Shown: positions 7,517 to 17,400, numbered from the stretch's first letter. The stretch: 23,481 bases of DNA from Prevotella sp. UBA3837 (GCA_002392835.1 DGHX01000076.1:1-23481), one strand, 5' to 3'. Translations and numbers: made by a program. The notes: generated from the letters alone by a model not told the origin.

Positions 7517-9004
7517 ATGAAGAAATTATTGTTGCTGCTGCCCTTGCTGACCCTGCTGGGCTGCACATCGGTTGAAAAGAAAAGCGAGTGCCCCGTGCTC
7601 ACCGTCGAAGGCGGACGCATACAGGGCGTGGAGGCCGACAATGCCGGCGTATTCGTCTATAAGGGCATCCCCTACGCCGCACCGCCCATCGGCGACCTGC
7701 GCTGGCGTGAGCCGCAGCCCGTCGTGGCATGGGACTCCGTGCGACGCTGCGATAAGTTCGGACACCCCGGCTATCAGGCCGTGCACTATCCCGGCTTCTA
7801 TGCCTCGGAGTGGGGCTACGGCGACGAGGCTCCCTACAGCGAGGACTGCCTCTACCTGAACGTATGGACCAAAGCTGCCGGACAGGTCGACAAGAAGCTG
7901 CCCGTGGCGCTGTGGATTCACGGCGGCGGCTACCGCGAGGGCTGGGGCTCGGAACCCGAGTTCGACGGACAGGAGTGGGCATCGAAGGATGTCATGCTCG
8001 TCAGCATCAACTACCGCTTGGGCATCTTCGGCTTCATGACCCATCCCGAGCTGTCGGCCGAAAGCCCCAACCACGTCAGTGGCAACTACGGCATCCTCGA
8101 CCAGATACAGTCGCTGAAATGGGTGAAGCAGAACATCGCACAGTTTGGCGGCGACCCTGACAACGTCACCATCTTCGGACAGAGTGCCGGTGCCGGCAGC
8201 GTGCGCACGCTGGCCGAGTCGCCCCTGGCCCGCGGCCTGTTCCACAAGGCCGTCATCATGAGCGGCGGCGGCATCAACGTGCCTGCCAAGGAGGGCGAGG
8301 AGGCCAAGCCCGCCACACCCGTGAACCGCTTCTTCACCTATAACCCCACGCTGGCCGAGAGCGAGGCCGAGACGAAGAAGGTGATGGACTGGGCCGGACT
8401 GACCGACCTCAGCAAGCTGCGTGCCGCCTCCACCGAGGTGCTCTACACCCTGCCGCAGATTTATAACATGGTGACGAAGAGCGACCTGTTCCTCATGCAG
8501 CGTCCCATCGTCGACGGCTACGTGTCGCTGAAGTCCTTCGACGAGGCCACCCGCGAGGGCACCATTGCCGACGTGCCCTATATGATAGGCTACACGCTGA
8601 ACGACATGGGTGCCATGGCGCCCGGCATTGCCGAGTTCTGCAAGGTGCGCCAGCAGCAGGGCCGCCAGGCCTGGGCTTACGAGTTCGCACGCCCGCTGCC
8701 CGACGACGGCCATCATCCCGAGATTACCGACCGCCTGAAGGGAGCCTTCCACTCCTCCGACCTCTGGTTCGTCTTCAAGAGCCTGAAGCACTGCTGGCGA
8801 CCCTGGACGCAGGGCGACTGGGACCTGGCCGAGAAGATGCTCACCGCCTGGACCAACTTCGCCAAGTACAGCGATCCCAACGGCAAGGAGGGCACGCTGG
8901 GCTGGCAGCCCTGCACGGCTGAGCAGCCGCTGTTCATGCTCTTCAAGCTCGATGCCGACGACAAGGAGGCTTCAGCCATGGGCGAGCCTATACTGCCGCA
9001 ATAA
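7517..9004 (+). CDS. Type-B carboxylesterase lipoprotein
   Basis: A 495-residue alpha/beta-hydrolase of the carboxylesterase type-B (para-nitrobenzyl esterase-like) family. The ATG at 7517 is chosen because it opens a lipoprotein signal peptide (MKKLLLLLPLLTLLGC, lipobox LLGC) that anchors the protein to a membrane. Family marks are YKGIPYAAPPIGDLRW, EDCLYLNVW, the oxyanion-hole block LWIHGGGY, and GGDPDNVTIFGQSAG with nucleophile S223. The catalytic His is probably H412 in GAFHSSDLW. The usual acidic residue in the NKDEG-type motif is replaced: here it reads LNDMG, so D363 one position earlier may serve. In this operon it probably removes acetyl or hydroxycinnamoyl groups from xylan, but the family is broad and the substrate is not readable. 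It starts 60 bases after GH31. Confidence 0.87.
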   Translation: MKKLLLLLPLLTLLGCTSVEKKSECPVLTVEGGRIQGVEADNAGVFVYKGIPYAAPPIGDLRWREPQPVVAWDSVRRCDKFGHPGYQAVHYPGFYASEWGYGDEAPYSEDCLYLNVWTKAAGQVDKKLPVALWIHGGGYREGWGSEPEFDGQEWASKDVMLVSINYRLGIFGFMTHPELSAESPNHVSGNYGILDQIQSLKWVKQNIAQFGGDPDNVTIFGQSAGAGSVRTLAESPLARGLFHKAVIMSGGGINVPAKEGEEAKPATPVNRFFTYNPTLAESEAETKKVMDWAGLTDLSKLRAASTEVLYTLPQIYNMVTKSDLFLMQRPIVDGYVSLKSFDEATREGTIADVPYMIGYTLNDMGAMAPGIAEFCKVRQQQGRQAWAYEFARPLPDDGHHPEITDRLKGAFHSSDLWFVFKSLKHCWRPWTQGDWDLAEKMLTAWTNFAKYSDPNGKEGTLGWQPCTAEQPLFMLFKLDADDKEASAMGEPILPQ

Positions 9005-9016
9005 AGAACCGACGTG

Positions 9017-10849
9017 ATGATGATGAGAACACTCGTGATGACAGTCCTGGTGGCCGGCAGCCTCTGCTCGCTGGCTGCCGTAACCTCGCCCGACGGCAGG
9101 CTGGCCCTCAGCCCTGCCGGCAGCGGCCTGTCGCTCAGCTACGAGGGACGGCCTGTCGTCACCATCGACCTGCAGGCCGATGCCCCCTTGCAGCTGACCT
9201 TCAGCCGACGCGTCACGGCCGACTACCAGATGCTCAGCGGCAAGCGCAGCCACTGCACCAACGAGGCCAACGAGTATGTGGCTGCCGAAGGCGCGGGGCG
9301 CATCGTCTTCCGACTCTACAACGACGGCCTGGCATTCCGCTACGACGGCTGGCCGCAGTGGTTGCAGGGCAACGATCCCGCCACATACATCATTCCTGAG
9401 GGCACGCGCCGCTGGATGCAGCAGTGGACCGACAGCTACGAGGGCTTCTTCCCCCTCGACACCACGTATAAGGTGAAGCCGGTGCCGTCCTATAGCGGCA
9501 TCTCGGCCTCTGCCGACGGCTGGAACAACCGCTGGGCCTATCCCGCCCTGACCGAGCCTGCCGACGGGCTGTTTGCCCTCATCACCGAGGCCGACATCAG
9601 CCGTGGGCAGAGTGCCTCGTGCCTCTTCAACGACGGCGAGCGCTACCATGTGGTGCCGGCACCCCTCCACCCGTCACCCTCCACCCTCCACCCGTCACCC
9701 TGGCGTGTCGTCATCGCAGGGCCGCTGCAGCAGGTGGTGCAGTCGACGCTCGTCACCGATGTCAGCCAGCCCTGCCGGCTGACTGACACCAGCTGGATAC
9801 ACCCCGGCCTCGTGTCGTGGGTGTACTGGGCCTACAACCACGGCTCTAACGACTACGACATCATCTGCCGCTACGTCGACCTGGCCGCCACGCTGCGCCT
9901 GCCCTACGTGCTCATCGATGCCGAGTGGGACACGATGAAGGACGGCCGCACCGTGGAGGATGCCATTGCATACGCCCGCTCCAAGGGTGTGAAACCCATG
10001 ATATGGTACAACAGCAGCGTGGGCTGGGTGGACGGTGCCCCGACGCCGAAGTTCCGGCTGAACAAGGCCGAGGACCGCGAGCGTGAGTTCGCCTGGTGCG
10101 AGCAGCAGGGTGTGGCCGGGGTGAAGATCGACTTCTTCAGCGGCGACGACCAGCGCAACATGGACTACTGCCTGGACCTGCTGGAGTGTGCCGCCCGCCA
10201 CCATCTGCTGGTCAACTTCCACGGCGCCACCATCCCCCGCGGCTGGCAGCGCACGTGGCCCAACCTGCTCACCACCGAGGCCGTCTATGGTGCCGAGTGG
10301 TACAACAACGTGCCTACGTTCACTGCGAAGGCCGCCGCCCACAATGCCACGCTGCCCTTCACGCGCAATGTCATCGGCCCCATGGACTACACCCCCTGTG
10401 CCTTCAGCAACTCGCAGCACCCACACATCACCACCCATGCCCACGAGCTGGCGCTGACGGTGCTCTTCGAGAGCGGCCTGCAGCACCTGGCCGACCGCCC
10501 CGAGAGCCTGCTGGCACAGCCCGCCGAGGTGCGGCAGCTGTTCGGCACGCTGCCCGCAGCATGGGACGACACCCGCCTGCTGGCCGGCTATCCCGGCGAA
10601 CAGGTGGTCATGGCCCGCCGCAGTGGCTCCACATGGTATGTGGCGGGCATCAACGGCACCGATGCCGTCAGGTCGCTGCCCCTGCCCCTCAGCCAGCTGG
10701 GCGAGGGACTGAGCCTGCAGACCGCCTTCCTCGACGACGGCAACGGCGGCTGGAACATCCTTCCCGCCGGAAGCCCGCTGCCATCGGCGGTCACCTGCCA
10801 GCCGCGAGGCGGCTTCATCTATGTATTTGATTCCATAACTATAAAATGA
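9017..10849 (+). CDS. GH97 retaining alpha-glycosidase (alpha-galactosidase / beta-L-arabinopyranosidase type)
   Basis: Secreted protein of about 610 residues. The start is uncertain within a run of GTG-ATG-ATG-ATG (9014-9025); the first ATG is used here. Signal peptide: MRTLVMTVLVAGSLCSLAA. The N-terminal GH97 beta-sandwich starts at SPDGRLALSP. The barrel includes WVYWAYNHGSNDYD, YVLIDAEWD, GVKIDFFSGDDQ (nucleophile Asp at about 372) and LLTTEAVYGAEW (acid/base Glu at about 421). The Asp in KIDFF marks the retaining branch, characterised as alpha-galactosidase and, in xylan loci, beta-L-arabinopyranosidase, rather than the inverting SusB branch. A five-unit heptamer DNA repeat (9664-9698) lies in the loop before PWRVVIAG. 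Gap to the esterase gene is 12 bases; its TGA overlaps the ATG of the GH10 gene. Inferred role: removing galactose or arabinopyranose side chains. Confidence 0.9.
   Translation: MMMRTLVMTVLVAGSLCSLAAVTSPDGRLALSPAGSGLSLSYEGRPVVTIDLQADAPLQLTFSRRVTADYQMLSGKRSHCTNEANEYVAAEGAGRIVFRLYNDGLAFRYDGWPQWLQGNDPATYIIPEGTRRWMQQWTDSYEGFFPLDTTYKVKPVPSYSGISASADGWNNRWAYPALTEPADGLFALITEADISRGQSASCLFNDGERYHVVPAPLHPSPSTLHPSPWRVVIAGPLQQVVQSTLVTDVSQPCRLTDTSWIHPGLVSWVYWAYNHGSNDYDIICRYVDLAATLRLPYVLIDAEWDTMKDGRTVEDAIAYARSKGVKPMIWYNSSVGWVDGAPTPKFRLNKAEDREREFAWCEQQGVAGVKIDFFSGDDQRNMDYCLDLLECAARHHLLVNFHGATIPRGWQRTWPNLLTTEAVYGAEWYNNVPTFTAKAAAHNATLPFTRNVIGPMDYTPCAFSNSQHPHITTHAHELALTVLFESGLQHLADRPESLLAQPAEVRQLFGTLPAAWDDTRLLAGYPGEQVVMARRSGSTWYVAGINGTDAVRSLPLPLSQLGEGLSLQTAFLDDGNGGWNILPAGSPLPSAVTCQPRGGFIYVFDSITIK
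9664..9698 (+). repeat. Heptanucleotide tandem repeat inside the GH97 gene
   Basis: Five consecutive 7-base units follow the pattern CC[T/G][C]CAC or CCGTCAC: CCTCCAC, CCGTCAC, CCTCCAC, CCTCCAC, CCGTCAC. The encoded stretch is Pro/His/Ser-rich (APLHPSPSTLHPSP) and sits in a loop of the N-terminal domain. Because 7 is not a multiple of 3, gain or loss of one unit would shift the reading frame. Confidence 0.8.
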
Positions 10850-13245
10850 AACGTACACTGAAGAATGTCTTCACGGCCATGCTCTTCGCCGCAGGAGCAA
10901 CGACGGCCGCAGCCCAGCTGTCGACGAACCCTGACAAGTTCCTGGGCAACATCACCACCACCTACCAGATTGACTACGGCACGGAGAAGTTCTACGAGCT
11001 GTGGAACCAGATCACCCCCGAGAACGAGTCGAAGTGGGATGCCGTCGAAGGCCAGCGCCGCGGTCAGTTCAATTTCTCCGCCACCGACCGCATCTACAAC
11101 TACGCCCGCCAGCATAAGTTCCCCTTCAAGTGGCACACCCTCGTCTGGGGCTCGCAGTACCCCACGTGGATGAACAGCCTGTCGAAGGACGAGCAGCTGA
11201 AGGCCATCGAGGAGTGGATGGACGCCGTGAAGAAGCGCTACCCCGACCTGCCCATGATCGACGTGGTGAACGAGGCCGTGGCAGGCCATGCCCCGGCACC
11301 CTATAAGGACGCCCTGGGCGGCGACGGACGCACTGGCTACGACTGGATCATCCGTGCCTTCGAGATGGCCCACGAGCGCTGGCCCAACGCCATACTCATC
11401 TACAACGACTACAACACCTTCCAGTGGAACACCGACCAGTTCATCAGCCTCGTGCAGACGCTGCGCGACGCCGGGGCACCTATCGATGCCTACGGATGCC
11501 AGTCGCACGACCTCACCGGCTGCGAGGCCGGCACGCTGCGCAACTCCATGACGAAGATACAGAACGCGCTGAAGATGCCCATGTACATTACCGAGTACGA
11601 CATCGGCACCGCCGACGACCAGCTGCAGCTGAAGAACTTCAGCGAGCAGCTGCCCCTGCTCTGGGAGGCCGACTACTGCGCCGGCGTCACCCTCTGGGGA
11701 TATATCTACGGCAAGACATGGACCACCGACGGCAACAGCGGACTGATACGCGACGGCCGTGACCGCCCCGCCATGACCTGGCTGCGCCAGTACATGAAGA
11801 CTGACAAGGCCAAGCAGGCCAAGAGCCCCTTCCCCGGCATGCAGAAGGAGGCATCGGTCTACGTCAGGCCCTCAGCACTGAAGGTGACCAAGGGCCAGCC
11901 CATCAGCATCGAGGTGCGGGCCACCATGCGCACGAAGACCATCGACCACGTGGACCTCTACGTGAACAGCAAGCTGCAGCAGACCATGACCGAGGCACCC
12001 TATATGGTCAGCTACACTCCCGCCGGCAAGGGCCGTTACAACCTGCGCGCCGTGGTCACCAACACCGACGGCACCACCTACGAGCGCCACTCGGCCATCT
12101 CCGCCTTCGACGAGCGCCGTGCCTACAAGGGTCCGCATACCCTGCCTGGCACCCTGGAGGCCGAGGACTTCGACCAGGGCGGCGAGGGCTACACCTTCCA
12201 CGACAACGACAGCCGCAACGAGGGCACCACGGCCTACCGCACCGACGGCGAGGGCGTAGACATGGTCACCTGCAGCGGAGGCTATGCCATAGGCTACACC
12301 GCCGCCGGCGAGTGGCTGGAGTACACCGTCGACGTGGCCGAGGAGGGCTACTACAACTACGAGGTGCGGGCCGCCTGCGGCTCCGGCGACGGCTCTGCCA
12401 TCACCATCCGCCTGGCCGACGACGACTGCAGCGACGTGCTGGCACAGGTCACCATTCCGCAGACCGACAACGGCACGTGGGGCACCTACAAGGCGCTGGC
12501 CGGCATCACGCGTGTGCCGCTCACCGCAGGCAAGCATGTGCTGCGCGTCACCATCGACAAGCCCTATGTCAACCTCGACAAGGTGGTGTTCACGCATACC
12601 GATGAAGATCCCGACTGCCAGCAGTTCACCGACCTGGCACAGCTCGCCGCCACCGCACAGCCCTTCGCCATCTGCGGCATCGCCGATGACAAGGCCTTCT
12701 ACGGCAGCGGCAACCAGAACCTGGGCTATGCCGACTATGCCACCGCCTTCGGCACGGGTGTCGTGGGCTACTACTTCAAGCTCGAGAGCCTGGCCACCGC
12801 CGCCGATGCCAGCCTGCACGGCTGTTACCTGCTGCGCCTGCTCACCACCGGCGGCGGGGAGTACAGCATCTGGGGCAGCCCCGGCTACCTGAACTCTCAG
12901 CCCGCCAACCAGTCGTGCTCCTTCATCCTCGGACTGAACAACCAGTACGGCCAGGACATGAAGAACGGTGCCGTCTGGGACATACAGTACGTCGATGGCC
13001 GTGGCTACACCCTGCGCAACGTAGCCACCGGCAAGTACCTGCACGACAACGGTCCCGCCCGCTATGACGACCCCGCCTACTTCCGCTTCTGCACGACGAA
13101 GTATGCCCTCGGCATTGAGGTCCTCCCCACCGTTGCCGCACCCGCCGACGATGCCCTCTACGACCTGAACGGCCGCCGCGTCGACAGCAGCCATCCGCGG
13201 CCCGGACTCTACCTACGCCACGGTCGCAAGGTCATCATCAGGTAA
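10846..13245 (+). CDS. GH10 endo-1,4-beta-xylanase with Ig-like and CBM6 domains
   Basis: Secreted 799-residue xylanase that cuts the xylan backbone. Signal peptide: MKRTLKNVFTAMLFAAGATTAAA. The GH10 barrel (about 24-325) shows ITPENESKWDAVE, FKWHTLVWG, DVVNEA with acid/base E143, and ITEYDI with nucleophile E250; the spacing of 107 is normal for GH10. Next come an Ig-like domain (about 336-420) and a CBM6 (about 433-585: LEAEDFDQGG, GEWLEYTVDV, NLDKVVF). A C-terminal region (about 590-760) is not recognised, although YTLRNVATGKYL hints at a lectin-like trefoil. The end YDLNGRRV...RPGLYLRHGRKVIIR matches a tail common in secreted Prevotella proteins and may be a sorting signal. The start overlaps the GH97 stop (ATGA), suggesting translational coupling. 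Last gene of the operon. Confidence 0.95.
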   Translation: MKRTLKNVFTAMLFAAGATTAAAQLSTNPDKFLGNITTTYQIDYGTEKFYELWNQITPENESKWDAVEGQRRGQFNFSATDRIYNYARQHKFPFKWHTLVWGSQYPTWMNSLSKDEQLKAIEEWMDAVKKRYPDLPMIDVVNEAVAGHAPAPYKDALGGDGRTGYDWIIRAFEMAHERWPNAILIYNDYNTFQWNTDQFISLVQTLRDAGAPIDAYGCQSHDLTGCEAGTLRNSMTKIQNALKMPMYITEYDIGTADDQLQLKNFSEQLPLLWEADYCAGVTLWGYIYGKTWTTDGNSGLIRDGRDRPAMTWLRQYMKTDKAKQAKSPFPGMQKEASVYVRPSALKVTKGQPISIEVRATMRTKTIDHVDLYVNSKLQQTMTEAPYMVSYTPAGKGRYNLRAVVTNTDGTTYERHSAISAFDERRAYKGPHTLPGTLEAEDFDQGGEGYTFHDNDSRNEGTTAYRTDGEGVDMVTCSGGYAIGYTAAGEWLEYTVDVAEEGYYNYEVRAACGSGDGSAITIRLADDDCSDVLAQVTIPQTDNGTWGTYKALAGITRVPLTAGKHVLRVTIDKPYVNLDKVVFTHTDEDPDCQQFTDLAQLAATAQPFAICGIADDKAFYGSGNQNLGYADYATAFGTGVVGYYFKLESLATAADASLHGCYLLRLLTTGGGEYSIWGSPGYLNSQPANQSCSFILGLNNQYGQDMKNGAVWDIQYVDGRGYTLRNVATGKYLHDNGPARYDDPAYFRFCTTKYALGIEVLPTVAAPADDALYDLNGRRVDSSHPRPGLYLRHGRKVIIR

Positions 13246-13270
13246 GACACTACTACGCAGCAGAGCATTA

Positions 13271-13317
13271 TTGCCTGCGGTGCCATCCGGCCTTCGGCCG
13301 CTTGGTGTCGCAGGCAA
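13271..13317 (+). terminator. Stem-loop ending the xylan operon
   Basis: TTGCCTGCG (13271-13279) pairs perfectly with CGCAGGCAA (13309-13317). An inner GGCC-TTC-GGCC hairpin caps the structure, with mismatches between the two stems. No strong T-tract follows at once, so it may act as a terminator or as an mRNA-end stabilising structure. It lies 25 bases after the GH10 stop. Confidence 0.55.
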
Positions 13318-13375
13318 ATTGTGTCACCTGTATGCACTATTTTTTCATGTTCCAAAAATAAACATCGTTGTTTCT

Positions 13376-13406
13376 TTTGTGATAATCTTTTTTTTTCGTA
13401 TTTTTG
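13376..13406 (+). promoter_or_regulatory. Promoter of the beta-helix / giant-protein unit
   Basis: TTTG (13376-13379), 19 bases, then TATTTTTG (13399-13406) is an exact match to the Bacteroidetes consensus. Transcription would start about 40 bases before the ATG at 13458. It marks the downstream pair as a unit separate from the xylan operon. Confidence 0.75.
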
Positions 13407-13457
13407 CAGCGTCTAAAGCAATCAATAATTACTAACATAAACAAAAAGCAACATTTT

Positions 13458-14441
13458 ATGAAGACAAGATTCGTGAAGATGGCAGCCCTGGTTGCTGCCT
13501 GCGTGATGAGTGTGTGTGCTCAGGCACAAGACGTACAGATGGCCACGCTGCAGCATGGCGAGCAGATGACGGCCTACTATGGCCCGGAGGCCTTTAAGCA
13601 GGCCATGGCTGGGGCACAGCAGGGTGACCTCATCTCCCTCTCCGCCGGTATTTTCTCCTCCGCTAATGTAGACAAGGCCGTCACCATACAGGGCGCTGGC
13701 TACGTGCAGGACGCTGCTAAAGGTCGATTCCGCACTGTCATCGAGGGTGACATAGATGTCGTGATTCCTGCTGGACAGACAGGCTTCTGCTTAGAGGGTA
13801 TATATTCAAACTATACATTGAGGTTCCGTGATATTTCTCAGTTTGAAGTGAAGAAGTCACGCTTAGTTGAAGCCGATTTCTACGATTGGAACATAGGCGA
13901 CCAACGGGGCACCAATGGTCTGTTCGACCAGTGCCGCATAGGCCACCTGAACTTGAGGGGGTCGCAGAATATACTGGTGCAGAATAGCTTAATCAATAAC
14001 TTTGATGCCAAAGGCCATACCACCGCATCGGTACGTAACTGTACTATTCTATGGTCAACCTATGGAGCTGCCAGTTATACAAACTGCATTATCAGATGGC
14101 CTCATGATGGATCTTCCTATTTTAATAATATGACTTGTGGTGAAATAGAGTCACAAGTGCAGGATGGTAATGTTCAAATCGATGATGAAAATACATTTAA
14201 TGCCATCTTCGCCGACCCTGATAAGTGTACAGACTTTAATGATGACTACGATTATCGCCTCACCGCTGCCGCTGCTTCTCAGTACTTAGGTAACGACGGT
14301 ACGCAGGTGGGCATGTATGGCGGTGCCAAGCCGTTCACCGACGTACCCACCAACCCGCAGATCACCCAGAAGGAAGTGGCTCCGCAGTCGGATGCCAACG
14401 GTAAGCTGCAGGTGAAGTTCACCATCGAGGCTCAGCAATAA
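13458..14441 (+). CDS. Secreted beta-helix-like protein of unknown function
   Basis: A 327-residue protein with signal peptide MKTRFVKMAALVAACVMSVCAQAQ. The ATG at 13458 is chosen because this peptide starts there; the open frame extends 18 codons upstream across the transcription start. The middle has the short, periodic, Asn/Cys-rich turns of a right-handed parallel beta-helix (FDQCRIGHLNLRGS, ILVQNSLINNF, SVRNCTILW, YTNCIIRW). Near the end, LGNDGTQVGMYGGAKPFT resembles the closing module of many Bacteroidetes beta-helix proteins, followed by a short beta-rich tail (KLQVKFTIEAQQ). No catalytic residues are recognised, so adhesin or glycan binding is as likely as lyase activity. The core (about residues 108-277) is clearly richer in A+T than both ends. 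It lies 30 bases before the giant gene, in one transcript. Confidence 0.8.
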   Translation: MKTRFVKMAALVAACVMSVCAQAQDVQMATLQHGEQMTAYYGPEAFKQAMAGAQQGDLISLSAGIFSSANVDKAVTIQGAGYVQDAAKGRFRTVIEGDIDVVIPAGQTGFCLEGIYSNYTLRFRDISQFEVKKSRLVEADFYDWNIGDQRGTNGLFDQCRIGHLNLRGSQNILVQNSLINNFDAKGHTTASVRNCTILWSTYGAASYTNCIIRWPHDGSSYFNNMTCGEIESQVQDGNVQIDDENTFNAIFADPDKCTDFNDDYDYRLTAAAASQYLGNDGTQVGMYGGAKPFTDVPTNPQITQKEVAPQSDANGKLQVKFTIEAQQ

Positions 14442-14471
14442 CAGTCCACACACCCTTAGTCTTGAAGAACC

Positions 14472-17400
14472 ATGAACAGAAGACAACTTGTATTCCTGCT
14501 GCTGTGCTGTTGCCTCTCGGCTGCGGCGCAGAAGAAATACGAGTATTGGTTTGACCAGCAGAGCGAGAGCCGCCACGTGGGCACCACGGCGGGCGGCCAG
14601 GTGCAGCTGTCGCTCGACGTGAGCCAGCTTGCCGAGGGCCTCCACAGCCTGACGCTCAGGGCGGCCGACGAGGGTGGAAGCTGGAGCGTGCCCACCACCT
14701 CCTACTTCCTGCGACTGACTCCGCACCAGACCAATAACCGTATCACCCAGTATCAGTACTGGATAGACAAGAACTCCGCCACCACCGCTGCCGTCAGCGG
14801 CCAGACGGTCAGCCTCAGCCTCGACGTCGAGGCGCTGCCCGTTGGCCTCCATTCCCTCACCTTCCGTGCAAAGGATGCTTGGGGGCAGTGGAGCGTGCCC
14901 ACCACCACCTATTTCCTGCGTGCCCGCCACACCGGTGCCAACGTCCTCGCCCGCTACGAGTACTGGCTCGACGGCGACATAGCCCATCGGCAGAGCGTCA
15001 GCAGTCAGAACAGCCTGGTGCAGCTCAGCATCGACGTGGCGCAGCTCGCCTATGGCGTCCACACCCTCTCCTTCCGCATGGCTGACATTCGTGGCAGCTG
15101 GAGCGCACCCCTCACCAATTACTTCGTGAAGCCTCGGCAGACCGCCAGCCCCAACCTGGTGGCAGGCTACCAGTACTGGTACAACGATGCTGGCCACCAG
15201 GCCACCTACGTGCCCCTCAGCCAGCCGGCGTCGCCAGCTGTCGTCGATGTGCAGCTGCCGCAGAACAACCTCGTCACCCGTGTCACGCCGCAGAATATCG
15301 TCCTCGTCAGCGAGGGCGGCGAGCAGAAGATTGGCGTGAAGAACGCCTTGCACACCCGCTTCAAGGACCTCAACGGCCAGTGGAGCACCCTGCTGACCGA
15401 CACCTTCACCGTGGTGATGAGCAACAAGGAGCTCGACCTCACCGCCTTCATCCAGAATCCCGCCGCCACCGACTACTACGACGGCTGGACAACCAATGAC
15501 GACGGCTACTTTTCCATAAACGACTACGACCACTACAGCGGACAGGAGGACAACTACTTCTGCATCTACAGTGGCACCATGAGCCAGCGCATCAGCGGTC
15601 TGCCTGCCGGCAACTACACCCTGGTGTTCATGGCACGTGTAGTCGATGATGCCGTCTGCGAGGTGCGCGCCAACGGCTATAGCACTGAGACCGACAGTCG
15701 GCAGTGGAGCCAGCAGGTGCTCACCTTCACCACCAACGGCGCACCCTTCACGTTGGAGATAGCCAACAAGACGGGTAAAGGCTGCATCGACGTGGATGAC
15801 CTGATGCTCATGACCGCCGTGGAGCGGCAGAACGTCAGCCTCAGTGTCAGCACCGACGACGGTCGCGACGTCACCGACCTCGTCACCATCCGCTGGTACG
15901 ACGCCCAGGGCACCCTGCTCGGTGCCGGCAGCACCATCAGCGGCATGCAGAAGGGCAGCGAGCTCTTCTACAGCGTGGAGCTCGACGAGGAGCTGGGCCG
16001 CCACTACCGCGAGGTGGTGATGCAGCCCGTCACCGCCGACGGCGAGCACGTCAGCTGCCGCCTGCAGCGCATCAGTCAGCTGCAGCTGACAGCCCATGTG
16101 GTCGACGCCGACACCCGCACCGACCTGTACGGTGCCAACGTCAGCGTCAGCCAGTGGCTCAACGGCAAGTATGCCCAGCACTTCACCGCCCAGACCGACC
16201 GCCAGGGACGCTTCGCCCTGCAGGTGGCTGCCGACAGCACCGTGGTCACCGTCAGCAGCGACGGATACCTGGACCAGCGCATAGCTCTCACCCTCAGCGG
16301 GCAGAATGCCGACCTGGGCGACATCGCCATGGGCGAGGCAACGGGCCTGATGCTCATTCCTGACCTGGCCTACCAGCCCGCCGTGCAGGCAGGCACCGAG
16401 CCGGAGGTGCAGGACTGGTATAGCGACCAGGCCAACGTGGCCTACAGCGTGCGCAACCTTTCGCGCCAGACCGACCTCACGGCCAGCGTGCAGCGCGGCG
16501 TGGTCATCGTCACCGGCGGAGGCTACGACAGCGGCGACCGCCTCAGCCTGACGGCAGCCAGCCGCAACGGTCAGTTCGTCGCCGCCACCCGCGAGGTGCA
16601 AGTGGGCGGGCTGAACGACACCATCAGCGTGCCCCTGCTGCTCGTGGAGAGCGGAGCCATAGTGGCTGACTACGGCAGCAAGGGCGACGACGAGTCGCTG
16701 GCCATGGTCTACAACTCCATGGGCCGCATGGTGCAGCGCACCACCTTCAGCTCCAGCCGTGCCACCTTCAGCGCACTGCCTGCCGACACCTACCAGCTCA
16801 TCACCATGGGCTATGACGGCAACATGGGCACTGTGGCCAACCTCAGCGACATACAGCTGATGGGGCTGCAGCAGGGTGTCGACTACGTCAGTACCACCGT
16901 CAGCGTCAGCGACGGATACATCAGTACGGTTGAGGTGGACAACGTTCCCGAGATGGATCGCTCGAAGTTCAGCTACACGTCGGTCAACACGTCGTACCTG
17001 CCCAACAAGTACCAGTTCGTGGCCGGCAACTTCGTCACGCTGACTGGGCGCGTCGACTTCAAGACGCAGTACCAGGGCAACGTGAGCAACGTCATGGTGA
17101 CCTTCGACATCCCCGAAGGCTGTGTCTTCACCGAAAACTCCGTCGTCATCGGTACTCACCAGGTGCCCTATACCCTCAGCGGTGACAAGCTGACGGTGGC
17201 CCTGAGCCACGACGACCTCGACAGCCGCATCCGCTTCTGCATGACACCCACGCGCAGCGGCACGTTCTCATCGACGGCTTTCGCCACCTTCACCTGCAAC
17301 GGCGAGAAGACGCAGACCATCGGCTCGGCCTTCTTCGAGGCCACCGACATGGCCATAGCCGCACCGTCGAGCACGCGCAAGACGCTGGTGCCCGTCAGCG

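Noticed and set aside
11872..13194. 440-codon minus-strand frame opposite the GH10 gene
   Set aside because: Same antisense shadow pattern; low-complexity Val/Gly/Ala composition. Similar frames at 7526-8791 and 9695-10858 were rejected for the same reason.
13404..13457. Start of the beta-helix protein 18 codons upstream
   Set aside because: It would start inside the predicted -7 box; the signal peptide begins at the ATG at 13458.
14286..17210. 974-codon open frame on the minus strand spanning two plus-strand genes
   Set aside because: It mirrors the GC-rich codon use of the real genes. Its translation is rich in Val/Ala/Gly/His without domains, and the plus strand has signal peptides and recognisable repeats.
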